A stretch of DNA of 64,000 nucleotides from Actinorhabdospora filicis (GTDB lineage: Bacteria > Actinomycetota > Actinomycetes > Mycobacteriales > Micromonosporaceae): positions 1,309,370 to 1,373,369 of the forward strand of contig NZ_BSTX01000001.1 in the NCBI RefSeq assembly GCF_030269765.1, given 5' to 3'. The position numbers and the translations under genes were made by a program. The stretch's first letter is position 1; the number at the start of each line of letters is the position of its first letter. Shown piece by piece: positions 1-8,720 of this stretch. The notes below the pieces were generated by a model that saw nothing but the letters and a program-made list of their open reading frames with translations, was not told where the DNA came from and did no database searches.

Positions 1-1
1 G

Positions 2-475
2 GCCTCCCTGGCCGCGCTGATCATCGTCGCCCTCTTCGCCTTCCTGATCACCCTCCTCATCCGCGGCCTCATCTCCAACGTCAAGAACCGCTCCATCCCC
101 GACGTCGTCTACGACGAGCAGGCCGCCGAGCTGGCCCCGGAGCTGGAGGAGGTCCGGCAGGCGGTCCGCGCGAGCCTCGCCGACATCGACGAGGGCGGCG
201 ACCCGCGCCGCGCGGTGATCGCCTGCTGGCTGTCGCTGGAGAAGGCCGCCGCGCGCGCCGGCGTCGAGCGTCTCGCCTCGGAGACCTCCACGGAGCTGGT
301 GCACCGGGTCCTGGCCGCGCACCGCATCAACCCGCGCGCCCTGGACCGTCTGGCGTCCCTCTACCGGGACGCCCGTTACGCCCCCCACGACGTCACCGAC
401 TCCATGCGCGCCGACGCCCGCCAGGCGCTGGTCGAACTGGACGCGCAGCTCACCACCACAGGGGTGCCCGCGTGA
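2..475 (+). CDS. DUF4129 domain protein, C-terminal part (cut by window edge)
   Basis: The reading frame is open from the first bases, so the N-terminus lies outside the window. The visible part starts with a hydrophobic membrane segment (residues ASLAALIIVALFAFLITLLI), followed by an acidic linker and a helical domain containing the ACWLSLEKAAARAG stretch. That is the typical end of DUF4129 proteins, which accompany MoxR/DUF58 genes and sometimes transglutaminase-like proteins. The role is unknown, probably in envelope-linked complex assembly. Its TGA overlaps the GTG of the next gene, so it is translationally coupled to the MoxR operon. Family assignment is by motif recall and synteny. Confidence 0.75.
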   Translation, partial: ASLAALIIVALFAFLITLLIRGLISNVKNRSIPDVVYDEQAAELAPELEEVRQAVRASLADIDEGGDPRRAVIACWLSLEKAAARAGVERLASETSTELVHRVLAAHRINPRALDRLASLYRDARYAPHDVTDSMRADARQALVELDAQLTTTGVPA

Positions 476-978
476 AGGGCAAGTTCACCGTCGGCTGGGT
501 CTTCGGGACCCTCGCCCTGACCGTCCTCATCGGCGGTTTCATCTCCGGCGTGCTGGCGCTGATCGGCAAGAACTTCACCGCCTACGTCTTCACGACGGTC
601 CTGGCCGCGCTCGTGATCCGCAAGATCCTGACGCTGCTGGCCGGACCGAAGGAGACCGTCCCGTCGCCGATCCCGGGACGTGGCACGCACAGCCATCTCG
701 TGCCGCGCCGCCCGTTCGCCTCGGCCGCGCGCTGGGAGAACCGCCTGTCGTGGACGACGGGCGATCCCGAGCGTTTCGACGGCGCGGTGCGCGTCCGGCT
801 GCGCGAGCTCACCGACGAGCGCCTGCGCCGGCGGCACGGCTTCACCATCGACGGCGATCCCGCCCGCGCCCACGCGACTCTCGGGCAGCCGCTGTGGGAC
901 TTCCTGCACCACAGGGTCGCCGTCACGCCCAACCCGGCGCAACTCGACTGGTTCGTCGCCCGCATTGAGGAGATCTGA
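472..978 (+). CDS. Small membrane protein of the MoxR operon
   Basis: This 168-residue protein starts at GTG 472, which overlaps the upstream stop (GTGA). Residues about 7-58 form two hydrophobic segments, followed by a basic, Arg-rich soluble tail rich in WENRLSWTTGDPERFD-like sequence. No catalytic motif is visible. The gene sits between the DUF4129 gene and moxR with overlapping codons on both sides, so it is almost certainly co-translated with them. The function is not recognised. By position it is an accessory membrane partner of the MoxR/DUF58 system. Confidence 0.7.
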   Translation: MKGKFTVGWVFGTLALTVLIGGFISGVLALIGKNFTAYVFTTVLAALVIRKILTLLAGPKETVPSPIPGRGTHSHLVPRRPFASAARWENRLSWTTGDPERFDGAVRVRLRELTDERLRRRHGFTIDGDPARAHATLGQPLWDFLHHRVAVTPNPAQLDWFVARIEEI

Positions 979-2066
979 TGTCCGAGCAACCCGCCGCCAC
1001 CGCGTCCATGCCGCTGGCCCAGGTCAGCGCGTACGCGCAGCAGGTCCTGGACCAGGTGAACACGGTCATCGTCGGCAAGCGCGAATCGCTGGAGCTGGTG
1101 CTGGCGGGCATCCTCGCCGGTGGGCACGTGCTGCTGGAGGACTTCCCGGGCCTGGCCAAGACGCTCACCGCGCGCTGCTTCGCGCAGAGCCTGGGCATCG
1201 GGTTCAAGCGCGTCCAGTTCACCCCGGACCTGCTCCCGGCGGACCTGACCGGCTCGTTCCTCTACGACCAGAAGAACGGCGAGTTCTCCTTCCGCGCCGG
1301 GCCGGTCTTCACCAACCTGATGCTCGCCGACGAGATCAACCGGACGCCCCCGAAGACGCAGGCGGCGCTGCTGGAGGCGATGCAGGAGAAGCAGGTCAGC
1401 GTCGAGGGCACCACCTACCGCCTGGACGCCCCGTTCCACGTGCTGGCCACCGCCAACCCCATCGAGTACGAGGGCACCTACCCGCTGCCGGAGGCGCAGT
1501 TGGACCGGTTCCTGCTGCGCGTGTCCTTCGGCTACCCCACCCCCGACGAGGAGTGGACGGTCCTGCGCCGCCGCATCGCCCGGCAGCAGGAGGAGGCCAA
1601 CCTCGCGCAGGTCGTGGACGCCCAGACGCTGCTGGCCATGCAGCGGGCCCTGGAGACGGTGGCGGTGGAGGACTCCATCGGCCGCTACATCGTCAACATC
1701 GTCGCCGCCACGCGCGAGCACGCGCAGGTGCAGGTCGGTTCGTCCCCGCGCGGCTCGCTGGCGCTGCTGCTGACCGCCCGGGCGCGCGCGGTGCTGTCGG
1801 GACGCGACTACGTCATCCCCGAGGACGTCAAGAGCGTCGCCCCCGCCGCGCTGACGCACCGGATCTCGCTGAAGCCGGAGATGTGGCTGCGCCGCGTCGA
1901 CCCGGCCGGGATCATCCGGCACATCTGCGAGCAGACGCCCGTCCCGGCCTCCGAGCAGCTGCCCACCTACGCCGGGCAGGCCACGCCGGGCGGTCCCGTC
2001 CCGTACGCGCCGGGCCAGCAACCCGCGGTGAACCCGAACCACCCGGTCAACCGGTACACGAGCTGA
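978..2066 (+). CDS. moxR: MoxR family AAA+ ATPase
   Basis: This is a 362-residue AAA_3 ATPase. Visible motifs are a Walker A variant LLEDFPGLAKT (about residues 52-62), Walker B LMLADEIN (about 115-122) and the MoxR signature ATANPIEYEGTYPLPEAQ, followed by LDRF. The C-terminal AAA lid domain holds the SPRGSLALLLTARARAVLSGR stretch (SPRGS). MoxR ATPases act as chaperone-like remodelers with a DUF58/VWA partner, which is encoded next. ATG 978 overlaps the previous TGA, and the gene's own TGA overlaps the ATG of the DUF58 gene. The Pro/Gly-rich C-terminal tail is typical of actinobacterial members. Confidence 0.93.
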   Translation: MSEQPAATASMPLAQVSAYAQQVLDQVNTVIVGKRESLELVLAGILAGGHVLLEDFPGLAKTLTARCFAQSLGIGFKRVQFTPDLLPADLTGSFLYDQKNGEFSFRAGPVFTNLMLADEINRTPPKTQAALLEAMQEKQVSVEGTTYRLDAPFHVLATANPIEYEGTYPLPEAQLDRFLLRVSFGYPTPDEEWTVLRRRIARQQEEANLAQVVDAQTLLAMQRALETVAVEDSIGRYIVNIVAATREHAQVQVGSSPRGSLALLLTARARAVLSGRDYVIPEDVKSVAPAALTHRISLKPEMWLRRVDPAGIIRHICEQTPVPASEQLPTYAGQATPGGPVPYAPGQQPAVNPNHPVNRYTS

Positions 2067-3433
2067 TGACCGCCAATCTGGCGATGGCCCTGAGCCCGGC
2101 CACGGGCCAGGCTCCCGATCTGCCCAAGGACGACGAGGACAAGCCCATGTGGGCCCCCACCCGCGCCCTGCGCCGGGCGGTGGCCGTCGCGGCCACCGCG
2201 GCGGGCCTGGGCGTCCTGTTCGGCCGCCTGGACCTGGTCGTCGTCGCCGTCCCGTTCATCGTGGGCCTGTCGATCGCGCTGCTGAAGCGCCCGACGCGCC
2301 CGCCGACGGTGCGGCTGGACATCGAGCGCGCCATCAACGCCGAGGGCGGCGACGTGGACGCGCGGCTCATGGTGTTCAACCCCGAGGACACCGAGTACTC
2401 GTCCCTGGTCACCCGCACCGCCGTGCCCCGCTGGATCAAGGCGCGGCACGGGTACGGGACCTACGCGGCGACCGTCGCGCCGAACACCGCGACCGTCGTC
2501 CAGATCGGCGGCTCGGTGGAGCGCTGGGGCGAGCACCCCATCGGTCCCGCGCACGTCATGGCCTACGCCTGCGACAACCTGCTCCAGTGCCGGCCGGTGG
2601 CCGCGCCCATGCAGCAGGTTCGCGCCTACCCGGTGAGCGAGCCGTTCACCGCCGACGACGCCATGCCCCGCGCGGGCGGCCTGTCGGGCGCGCACCGCTC
2701 GCGGCGGCCCGGCGAGGGCGGCGAGCTGGCCGGGGTCCGGCACTACCAGCCCGGGGACCGGCTGCGCCGCATCGACTGGCGCGTCTCGCTGCGCACCCGC
2801 GAGCTGCACGTCAACCACACCCTGTCCGACCGGGACGCCGAGGTCGTGCTGCTGCTGGACATGGGCGCCGACGCCGGGGAGTCCGGCGGGGTCAAGGGCG
2901 CGTCGAGCGTCCTGGACACCACCGTGCGCGCCACCGCGTCCATCGCCGACCACTACCTCTCGCGCGGTGACCGCGTCTCGTGCGTGGAGTACGGCGGGCG
3001 CATCCGGCGCCTGCGCGCGGGCGGCGGGCGCCGCCACTACCTGGCGATCCTGGACTGGCTGCTGGGCGTGCGCGTCTGGCAGGGCAGCGGGGACGAGGAG
3101 CGCCTCCTGCGCACCGGCGGGCTCCCCAGCAACGCGCTAGTGGTGATGCTGACGCCGCTGCTGGACGACTCCGCGGTCGCCGCGCTGGCCACCATGGCCC
3201 GCTCGGGCCGTTTCGTGGTCGTCGTCGACACGCTCCCGCCGGACGTGCGCCCGCCGCACGACACGCCCTGGAGCCCCATCGCCGAGCGCCTGTGGCGCCT
3301 GGACCGGGAGAACGTCGTCGCCGAGCTGCGCGAGCACGGCGTCCCCGTCGTGCCGTGGACCGGCACCGGCAGCCTCGACCAGGTCCTGCGCGACGTCACG
3401 CGCATGTCGGCGGCGAGAGGAGCGGTCATCTGA
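2066..3433 (+). CDS. DUF58 domain-containing protein
   Basis: This 455-residue partner of MoxR has two hydrophobic segments near residues 30-75, a beta-rich region and the DUF58 hallmark YQPGDRLRRIDWRVSLRTRE, after which a VWA-like fold begins (VVLLLDMGAD). The frame stays open far upstream inside moxR, but ATG 2066 overlaps the moxR stop (TGATG) and matches the operon's coupling pattern, so it is chosen as the start. It probably acts as the membrane-bound VWA-like client or adaptor of the MoxR ATPase. Confidence 0.9.
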   Translation: MTANLAMALSPATGQAPDLPKDDEDKPMWAPTRALRRAVAVAATAAGLGVLFGRLDLVVVAVPFIVGLSIALLKRPTRPPTVRLDIERAINAEGGDVDARLMVFNPEDTEYSSLVTRTAVPRWIKARHGYGTYAATVAPNTATVVQIGGSVERWGEHPIGPAHVMAYACDNLLQCRPVAAPMQQVRAYPVSEPFTADDAMPRAGGLSGAHRSRRPGEGGELAGVRHYQPGDRLRRIDWRVSLRTRELHVNHTLSDRDAEVVLLLDMGADAGESGGVKGASSVLDTTVRATASIADHYLSRGDRVSCVEYGGRIRRLRAGGGRRHYLAILDWLLGVRVWQGSGDEERLLRTGGLPSNALVVMLTPLLDDSAVAALATMARSGRFVVVVDTLPPDVRPPHDTPWSPIAERLWRLDRENVVAELREHGVPVVPWTGTGSLDQVLRDVTRMSAARGAVI

Positions 3434-3993
3434 TGGGCGCCAACATCGACTACTACACCGAGCGCGCCCGCCAGGGCCGCGCCTGGGTGGACCGCCTGGA
3501 CCCGATCGCGCTCGGCGTCCGCGTCGCGGTGTTCGCCACCGGCGCGCTCGCCATCGGCCTCAGCGGCACCTACCTGGGCTTCTGGCGGGTGACGGCGCTG
3601 GGCCTGGCGGTGGCGCTGATGCCGACGCTGCGCCCGGCGGGACCGTGGGCGACGCTGCTGATCGTGGTGTGCCTGGGCGTCCTGCTGATGGGCGGCGAGA
3701 CGGAGAACTTCCTGACGCTCTTCCCCATCGCGGCCCTCCTGTACGCCCACCATCAGGCCGCCGCACAGGCTGTGACCTTGCGCACCGACACCTATACGCC
3801 ACCCGACGTGATCATGGGCCTTCTGCGCCGTACGGGCGTCACGCTATTGATCTCGGCGATTCTGGCCGCGGTGTTCAGCCTGCTCCCAGGCGTCTTCCAG
3901 CGGACGTCCTCGCTCGTCGTCGCCGCCATCGGCCTCGTGGCCGTGGTCGGGCTGGTGTGCGTGCTGACGGCGATGGGCCGCAGAAAGCGCTGA
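3433..3993 (+). CDS. Multipass membrane protein ending the MoxR operon
   Basis: This 186-residue protein starts at ATG 3433, overlapping the DUF58 stop. After a charged N-terminus (NIDYYTERARQGRAWVDRLDP) it has about five to six hydrophobic helices and ends in basic RRKR. No enzyme motif is present. It is the last gene of the four- to five-gene MoxR operon, and a gap of about 50 bp separates it from the NADH dehydrogenase gene. The function is unknown. It could anchor the MoxR/DUF58 complex. Confidence 0.75.
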   Translation: MGANIDYYTERARQGRAWVDRLDPIALGVRVAVFATGALAIGLSGTYLGFWRVTALGLAVALMPTLRPAGPWATLLIVVCLGVLLMGGETENFLTLFPIAALLYAHHQAAAQAVTLRTDTYTPPDVIMGLLRRTGVTLLISAILAAVFSLLPGVFQRTSSLVVAAIGLVAVVGLVCVLTAMGRRKR

Positions 3994-4045
3994 CTGTGCC
4001 GGGGAATACATACACGGGCCGACGTGTTCGCGCGATGATGGCTGG

Positions 4046-5377
4046 GTGGACCGCAAGAGGATTCTCATCATCGGCGCAGGTCACGTCGGCTTTTACGTAG
4101 CCGCAGACCTCGGCCGCAAGCTACGCAAAGAGATCCGTCGAGGCGCCGTCGAAGTCGTCGTCGTGGACCCCAACCAGCACATGACCTACCAGCCGTTCCT
4201 GCCCGAGGCGGCCGCCGGTCACATCTCCCCCAGGCACGGCGTGATCTCGCTGCGCCGCTCGCTGAAGCACTGCACGATCCTGGCCGGGCGCGTCACCAGG
4301 ATCGACCACGCCGACCGGACGGTCACCGTCCAGCCCATCACCGGCCCCGCGCGCAAGGTCGAGTACGACGAGATCGTCGTCGCGCCCGGTTCGGTGTCGC
4401 GGACCCTGCCCATCCCCGGGCTCGCTGAGAACGGCATCGGCTTCAAGACCATGGGCGAGGCCATCTACCTGCGCAACCACGTCCTGGCGCGGCTCGACAT
4501 CGCCGCGTCCACCACCGACGAGGAGGTGCGCCGCCGGGCCCTGTCGTTCGTGTTCGTCGGCGGCGGCTTCGCGGGCATCGAGGCCCTGGCGGAGCTGGAG
4601 GACATGGTCCGCGACACCCTCCGCTACTACCCCGAGCTGGAGATGGAGCAGACCCGCTGGGTGCTCGTCGAGGCCAGCCAGCGGATCCTGCCCGAGGTCG
4701 GCCCCGACATGGGCGTCTACACCGTCCGGCAGCTGCTCAAGCGCGGCCTGGACATCCGCCTGAACACGCTGCTGAAGTCGTGCGTGGACGGGCACGTCGT
4801 CCTGTCCGACGGGACCGAGTTCGAGTCCGACACCATCGTGTGGACCGCCGGCGTCAAGCCCAACCCGATGCTGCGCGAGAGCGACCTGCCCACCGGCCCC
4901 AAGGGGCACGTGGTGTGCGTCCCGACCCTCCAGGTCGCCACCGAGGACGGCACGGTCGTGCCCGGCGCGTGGGCGGCCGGGGACGGCGCGCAGGTCCCGG
5001 ACCTGACCAACCCCGGCGGCTACTGCTCGCCGAGCGCGCAGCACGCCGTCCGGCAGGCGCACCGGCTGTCGAAGAACCTGGTGGCCGTCCTGCGCGGCGG
5101 GCAGCCCGTGGAGTACCGGCACAAGTACGCCGGTTCGGTGGCCAGCCTCGGCCTCCACAAGGGCGTGGCGCACGTGTACAACATCAAGCTCAAGGGCATC
5201 CTGGCCTGGTTCCTGCACCGGACCTACCACCTCAGCCGCGTGCCCGGTTTCGGCCGCAAGACGCGCGTGGTGGCCGACTGGACCCTGGCGCTGCTGACGA
5301 AGCGCGAGATCGTGCAGCTGGGCGAGTTGCAGGAACCGCATGGACCGTTCGCCGAAGCAAGTACCGGCGAGGTCTGA
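4046..5377 (+). CDS. ndh: Type II NADH dehydrogenase / FAD-dependent oxidoreductase
   Basis: This is a 443-residue two-dinucleotide-binding flavoprotein. It has an N-terminal FAD motif IIGAGHVGFYVA, a second NAD(P)H motif FVFVGGGFAGIEALAE (about residues 168-183) and the conserved TIVWTAGVKPNP and AAGDGAQVPDL stretches of NDH-2 enzymes. It transfers electrons from NADH to quinone at the inner membrane face without pumping protons. The GTG start at 4046 gives a protein of usual length. A partial copy of its 3' end follows downstream. A related carotenoid or ferredoxin reductase is less likely given the YQPFLPEAAAG and PGGYCSPSAQHA signatures. Confidence 0.9.
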   Translation: MDRKRILIIGAGHVGFYVAADLGRKLRKEIRRGAVEVVVVDPNQHMTYQPFLPEAAAGHISPRHGVISLRRSLKHCTILAGRVTRIDHADRTVTVQPITGPARKVEYDEIVVAPGSVSRTLPIPGLAENGIGFKTMGEAIYLRNHVLARLDIAASTTDEEVRRRALSFVFVGGGFAGIEALAELEDMVRDTLRYYPELEMEQTRWVLVEASQRILPEVGPDMGVYTVRQLLKRGLDIRLNTLLKSCVDGHVVLSDGTEFESDTIVWTAGVKPNPMLRESDLPTGPKGHVVCVPTLQVATEDGTVVPGAWAAGDGAQVPDLTNPGGYCSPSAQHAVRQAHRLSKNLVAVLRGGQPVEYRHKYAGSVASLGLHKGVAHVYNIKLKGILAWFLHRTYHLSRVPGFGRKTRVVADWTLALLTKREIVQLGELQEPHGPFAEASTGEV

Positions 5378-5473
5378 ACCCGACCCCACCCGGCGGCACC
5401 GCGACACACGCCGGGTGGGCACGGGAACCGCACGGCCCCACAGTGCCCCGAAGCGAGCACCGGCGAGGTCTGA
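5332..5473 (+). repeat. Partial direct duplication of the ndh 3' end
   Basis: The 26 bases ending ndh (5352-5377) recur nearly unchanged at 5448-5473, with three substitutions and including the TGA. The upstream word GGAACCGCA is also repeated (5332-5340 and 5424-5432). The copies are 92-96 bp apart. The second copy lies in the space between convergent genes and looks like a tail duplication left by slippage or recombination. Confidence 0.7.
5385..5419. terminator. Hairpin between convergent genes
   Basis: Two perfect 11-base arms, CCCACCCGGCG (5385-5395) and its complement (5409-5419), enclose a 13-base loop. It sits just past ndh and between convergent genes. No U-tract follows on either strand, so termination is inferred from position only. 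Confidence 0.4.
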
Positions 5474-5486
5474 GCCCCCGCCCCCG

Positions 5487-7334
5487 TCACCCGACGGGGG
5501 CGTCGCTCACCTTCCACACCCACACGTCCATGACCTGCTGCCCCGGCCCCAGCAACCGCGTGGTCAGCTCCACCATCTGCGGCACCCGGTAGTCGGTGGG
5601 CACGACCACGCAGTCGGCCTTCCACTCCAGGATGTCCTTGCGGGCCTGGGCGCGTGTCTCCTCGTTGACCTCGGGGACGTCCTCGCCCTCCCAGACCTTG
5701 CGCCACATGGTGGCCGTCGGGCGTGACCACGTCCCCATCGACGTCGCCCCGTCGGCGCCGTAGGGGCCCAGGAAGAAGCCCTCGGGCGTCCCGAAGGCGC
5801 CGTTGGCGGCCGTCGCCCACCGCATCGTGTTCGGGTTGCCGGGCGTGGGCGGGGGCACGGGGACGATGACGCCGCCCTCGGGCGCGCATTCGCGCCAGGC
5901 GCCGCTGGTGATGAACTCCGGGACCGGCGGGCGCTCCATGGCCGGCAGCGCGCGCGGCGTCAGCGGGATGAGCGCGGCCAGCACGATGAGCAGGACCGAG
6001 GTCCGCACGATGAGGTTCTGCCCCTTGGGCATGCCCGACAGGCGCAGCCGGATCGCGGTGAGGATCCCGCGCGGGCGGGCGGCGTCCACGGCCAGCGCCA
6101 GGACCGCGCCGACGGCCGGTATCAGCGCCAGCGCGTAGCGGGTGGGCAGGGCCGCGTCGACGACCGGCATCCACCCGATGAGCTCGTAGGGTCCCCAGAT
6201 GCGGGTGGGTTCGCCGTTGAACAGGACCTGCGGGCCGATCGACAGCAGGAACATCACCAGGATGACCGCGGCCAGCGCGCGCACGACCTTGCGGCTGAAC
6301 CACAGGCAGCCGATGGCGATCACGGTGACCACGATGACGGCCGGGCCCAGGAACGTGTTCTGCTCGGTGTGCCCGGGCGCCAGTTTCGACACGTCGTCGT
6401 GGCCGCCGATGGTCAGCTGCGAGAACGTCGTCCAGGAGACCACGTCGGAGCTGAAGTACTCGGCGGCGAAGGGCGCGTTGTTCAGGTGCTGCGCCCCGGT
6501 GAACTGCACCATCAGCGGGTAGGCGACCAGCGCCAGGCCGACGAAGGCGGCCGTGGTCAGCCCGAGCCCGAGGTTGACCAGCCGTCCCTTGAGCTCGCGC
6601 AGGTGCCCCAGCACCCACACCAGCGCGAAGATCACCGCGCCCAGGACGCTCAGGTACAGCACCTCTTCGCCGACGAACAGCTGCGCCGCCGACAGGACGC
6701 CCAGCAGCGCGCCCCAGCGCACGGGCCTGCGGCCCCGCCACACCTTGATCAGGCACCAGATCAGCAGCGGCGCCAGCCATCCCGCCGAGATGTGCAGGTG
6801 CGACTGGGACTGCGAGAGCATGCCGGGGGCGAAGCCGCAGAAGAGCGCGCCGGTGAAGGCCGCCAGGCGTGAGGACACCAGTTCCCGCGAGAACAGCAGG
6901 TACCAGCAGAACGCGGTGGCGGCGAGGTTCCCGGCGAGCGCGACGGCGAAGGTGACCGGCGCGCCCCAGATCCAGGTGATGGGTGCCAGCAGGACCGCGT
7001 GCCCGATGTGGGAGGCGTTGGCCATGAGGTTGACGCCGTCGGGTGAGTTCAGCCGGTCGGTGACGAGGGAGAAGTCGCCGATCCAGAAGCGGCCGCCGTA
7101 GCCGAGGAACCATTCGATGAGGACCTGGTCGGTCCAGTTGGCGGTGAGCAGCCGCCCGTTCGGGGCGGCGAGCAACTGGTGTCCGATGTAGACGGCGAGG
7201 CCGAGGAAGGCGGCCGCGGCGGCCAGGTCGGTGGCGACGCGGGTCCGCACGCGCCTCCGCCAGCGGGGGACCGGAGTCTCCGGAGGGATCGGCGGGTCTT
7301 GGGGGACGGGCGCCTCCCGGGGGATCTCTGCCAC
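5487..7334 (-). CDS. Large multipass membrane protein, GT-C glycosyltransferase-like
   Basis: This protein of about 615 residues has a proline-rich cytoplasmic N-terminus, then roughly a dozen hydrophobic helices from about residue 40 to 480, and a C-terminal soluble domain (EFITSGAWRECAPEGGVIVPVPP... to VWVWKVSDAPVG). Topology and size resemble polytopic GT-C type sugar transferases, with acidic residues after the first membrane segment (LTANWTDQVLIEW, GDFSLVTDRLNSPDG). The frame is open to 7454, but GTG 7334 is preceded by a TAGGGT -10-like box at leaderless distance, so it is preferred; GTG 7343 is an alternative. The gene is convergent with ndh. The substrate is unknown. Confidence 0.75.
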   Translation of the reverse strand: MAEIPREAPVPQDPPIPPETPVPRWRRRVRTRVATDLAAAAAFLGLAVYIGHQLLAAPNGRLLTANWTDQVLIEWFLGYGGRFWIGDFSLVTDRLNSPDGVNLMANASHIGHAVLLAPITWIWGAPVTFAVALAGNLAATAFCWYLLFSRELVSSRLAAFTGALFCGFAPGMLSQSQSHLHISAGWLAPLLIWCLIKVWRGRRPVRWGALLGVLSAAQLFVGEEVLYLSVLGAVIFALVWVLGHLRELKGRLVNLGLGLTTAAFVGLALVAYPLMVQFTGAQHLNNAPFAAEYFSSDVVSWTTFSQLTIGGHDDVSKLAPGHTEQNTFLGPAVIVVTVIAIGCLWFSRKVVRALAAVILVMFLLSIGPQVLFNGEPTRIWGPYELIGWMPVVDAALPTRYALALIPAVGAVLALAVDAARPRGILTAIRLRLSGMPKGQNLIVRTSVLLIVLAALIPLTPRALPAMERPPVPEFITSGAWRECAPEGGVIVPVPPPTPGNPNTMRWATAANGAFGTPEGFFLGPYGADGATSMGTWSRPTATMWRKVWEGEDVPEVNEETRAQARKDILEWKADCVVVPTDYRVPQMVELTTRLLGPGQQVMDVWVWKVSDAPVG

Positions 7335-7341
7335 GTCACGC

Positions 7342-7347
7342 ACCCTA
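7342..7347 (-). promoter_or_regulatory. Possible -10 box of a leaderless promoter
   Basis: On the minus strand TAGGGT lies seven bases before GTG 7334. This spacing is typical of actinobacterial leaderless transcripts. No convincing -35 was identified. Confidence 0.35.
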
Positions 7348-7545
7348 TCCGGAAAGCCGTGGGGCGCCGGTGGTGGAGCGCCGCCGCGTCCGGCCACAGT
7401 GGCCGTGCGGGCGGGGGTGAAGATCAACCGGGAGTACCGGGACGACACCACCAAAAAAGTTCTGAACCCTTTGCCGGATAAGCGTTCTATACGGCTTATT
7501 TCAGGGGAGCGCTGAGAGGCATGTCACCGCTACCGTGTCTTCTAC

Positions 7546-7627
7546 GCCCGGGTGGTGGAAACGGGAGACACACCTGCCTTAAAAGCAGGTGCCGCGAGGC
7601 GTGAGGGTTCGAGTCCCTCCCCGGGCA
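7546..7627 (+). tRNA. tRNA-Leu (anticodon UAA), bldA type
   Basis: The acceptor stem GCCCGGG (7546-7552) pairs with CCCGGGC (7620-7626), with discriminator A at 7627. The anticodon stem CCTGC/GCAGG encloses the loop CTTAAAA, giving anticodon TAA. A long variable arm follows, and the T arm reads GGGTTCGAGTCCC. CCA is not encoded. This tRNA reads the rare UUA codon. In Streptomyces its homologue bldA controls development and secondary metabolism. In this window at least two genes carry in-frame TTA codons (48397 and 63048), and a third does if GTG 44345 is its start. Confidence 0.96.
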
Positions 7628-7635
7628 CTGTCGAC

Positions 7636-7664
7636 GGGCCGATCGTCCCTTGGGACATCGGCCC
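7636..7664 (+). terminator. Intrinsic terminator after tRNA-Leu
   Basis: The arm GGGCCGATCGTCCC (7636-7649) pairs with GGGACATCGGCCC (7652-7664) with one bulged base. It is followed by CTTCTTTTG, nine bases after the tRNA end. Confidence 0.8.
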
Positions 7665-7825
7665 CTTCTTTTGTCTCCGGGTTCTTTCCCATTGCGGCCG
7701 GTGTTCATCTTGGACGACGTGAGAGCGCTTCCGGTTCCGCCGTCCGGCCAGCTTTTTCCGGCGTCCGTGCCCCTTCGGGCATGCATTTCGGGCAAAGCAT
7801 CCGTAAGGGGCGGACGGCGGATGGC

Positions 7826-8686
7826 TCATTTACAGTGGTTGGTGAACACGGAGGTGTCGGAGCCCGCCTCCCAGATCCGCTCGGCGTTCGGGTCGGCGGT
7901 GCCGTCGCCCGTCATGGGCGGCTCCAGGGCGAGCACCCCGCGCTTCACCCCGTCGCAGGAGAGTCCCTGCCACGCCGCTCGGCCGCCGTTCCCGAGCCAC
8001 ACGCCCTGCGAGGTGCGGGCGATGTCGTCGGGGTCGGTGATCTCCCAGTTCTGCGTCAGGTTGAGCACGATGAGGTGGTCGCCGTAGTAGACGAGGTCGC
8101 CGGTGAAGCCGTAGGCCCACACCAGGTTCGTGGTGATCCGCAGGACCGCGCGGCCGTGTTCGTCGGTGCTTTCACTGAAACTCACCGTTCCGGTGACGCG
8201 GGGCGGGGACGCCAGGGACGCGCCCGCGTCGAGTTCGCTCACGAGGTGCAGCCGCTGGTCGTCCTCCAGGTAGCCGCCGACGTTCTTGCGGGCGTCGGGC
8301 GCGAACAGACCCTGGAACCCTTCGGGGTCGATCTTGCCCGCCGCCCAGTCGACCCGACCGGCCCACAGGATGTCCTTGACGTCCTTCAGCGCGCCCTCGA
8401 CCTGCTTGCGGGTGAAGTGGCCGGTGGACTTCGCCTCGGGCCAGGCCAGGTCGCCGAACTCCTTCCAGTCCGCCGTGGGGGTGCCCTCGAAGGGCGTCTC
8501 GGGCATGGGCACGAAACCCGGTAGTGACGCGTCGGTGCCGTCATCGGCCTTGGGCAGGTCGATGAAGCCCGCCTTCCCCAGCGCGAACACCACCGCCAGC
8601 CCGCACACGGCGATGGCGAGGACAACGCCGACGGCGGTCTTAAGACGGTTCAGCAGACGACGGCGGCGGTGCGCGGGGTGCAGCAT
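7826..8686 (-). CDS. Membrane-anchored protein, paralogue of its upstream neighbour
   Basis: This 286-residue protein has a basic N-terminus (HRRRRLLNRLK), a single hydrophobic segment at about residues 17-36 and a large extracytoplasmic domain ending in TNHCK. It shares a layout with the next gene upstream on the same strand: HFT...ILWAGRVDWAAGKIDPEG here against HFT...LIVLGRVDWATGKSDPAA there, then a YLEDDQRLHLVSELDAG-like stretch and a terminal Cys-Lys. Two Cys in the last third (about residues 238 and 285) could form a disulfide. It lies 34 bp downstream of its paralogue and was probably duplicated in tandem. The function is not recognised. Confidence 0.75.
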   Translation of the reverse strand: MLHPAHRRRRLLNRLKTAVGVVLAIAVCGLAVVFALGKAGFIDLPKADDGTDASLPGFVPMPETPFEGTPTADWKEFGDLAWPEAKSTGHFTRKQVEGALKDVKDILWAGRVDWAAGKIDPEGFQGLFAPDARKNVGGYLEDDQRLHLVSELDAGASLASPPRVTGTVSFSESTDEHGRAVLRITTNLVWAYGFTGDLVYYGDHLIVLNLTQNWEITDPDDIARTSQGVWLGNGGRAAWQGLSCDGVKRGVLALEPPMTGDGTADPNAERIWEAGSDTSVFTNHCK

Positions 8687-8720
8687 GGGGTGGGCCGATC
8701 CTTCGAGAGTGCGGGGTGGG

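Noticed and set aside
680..2065. An upstream extension of the DUF58 reading frame through moxR
   Set aside because: The extension is low-complexity Arg/Pro sequence overlapping a well-supported ATPase gene. ATG 2066 couples to the moxR stop.
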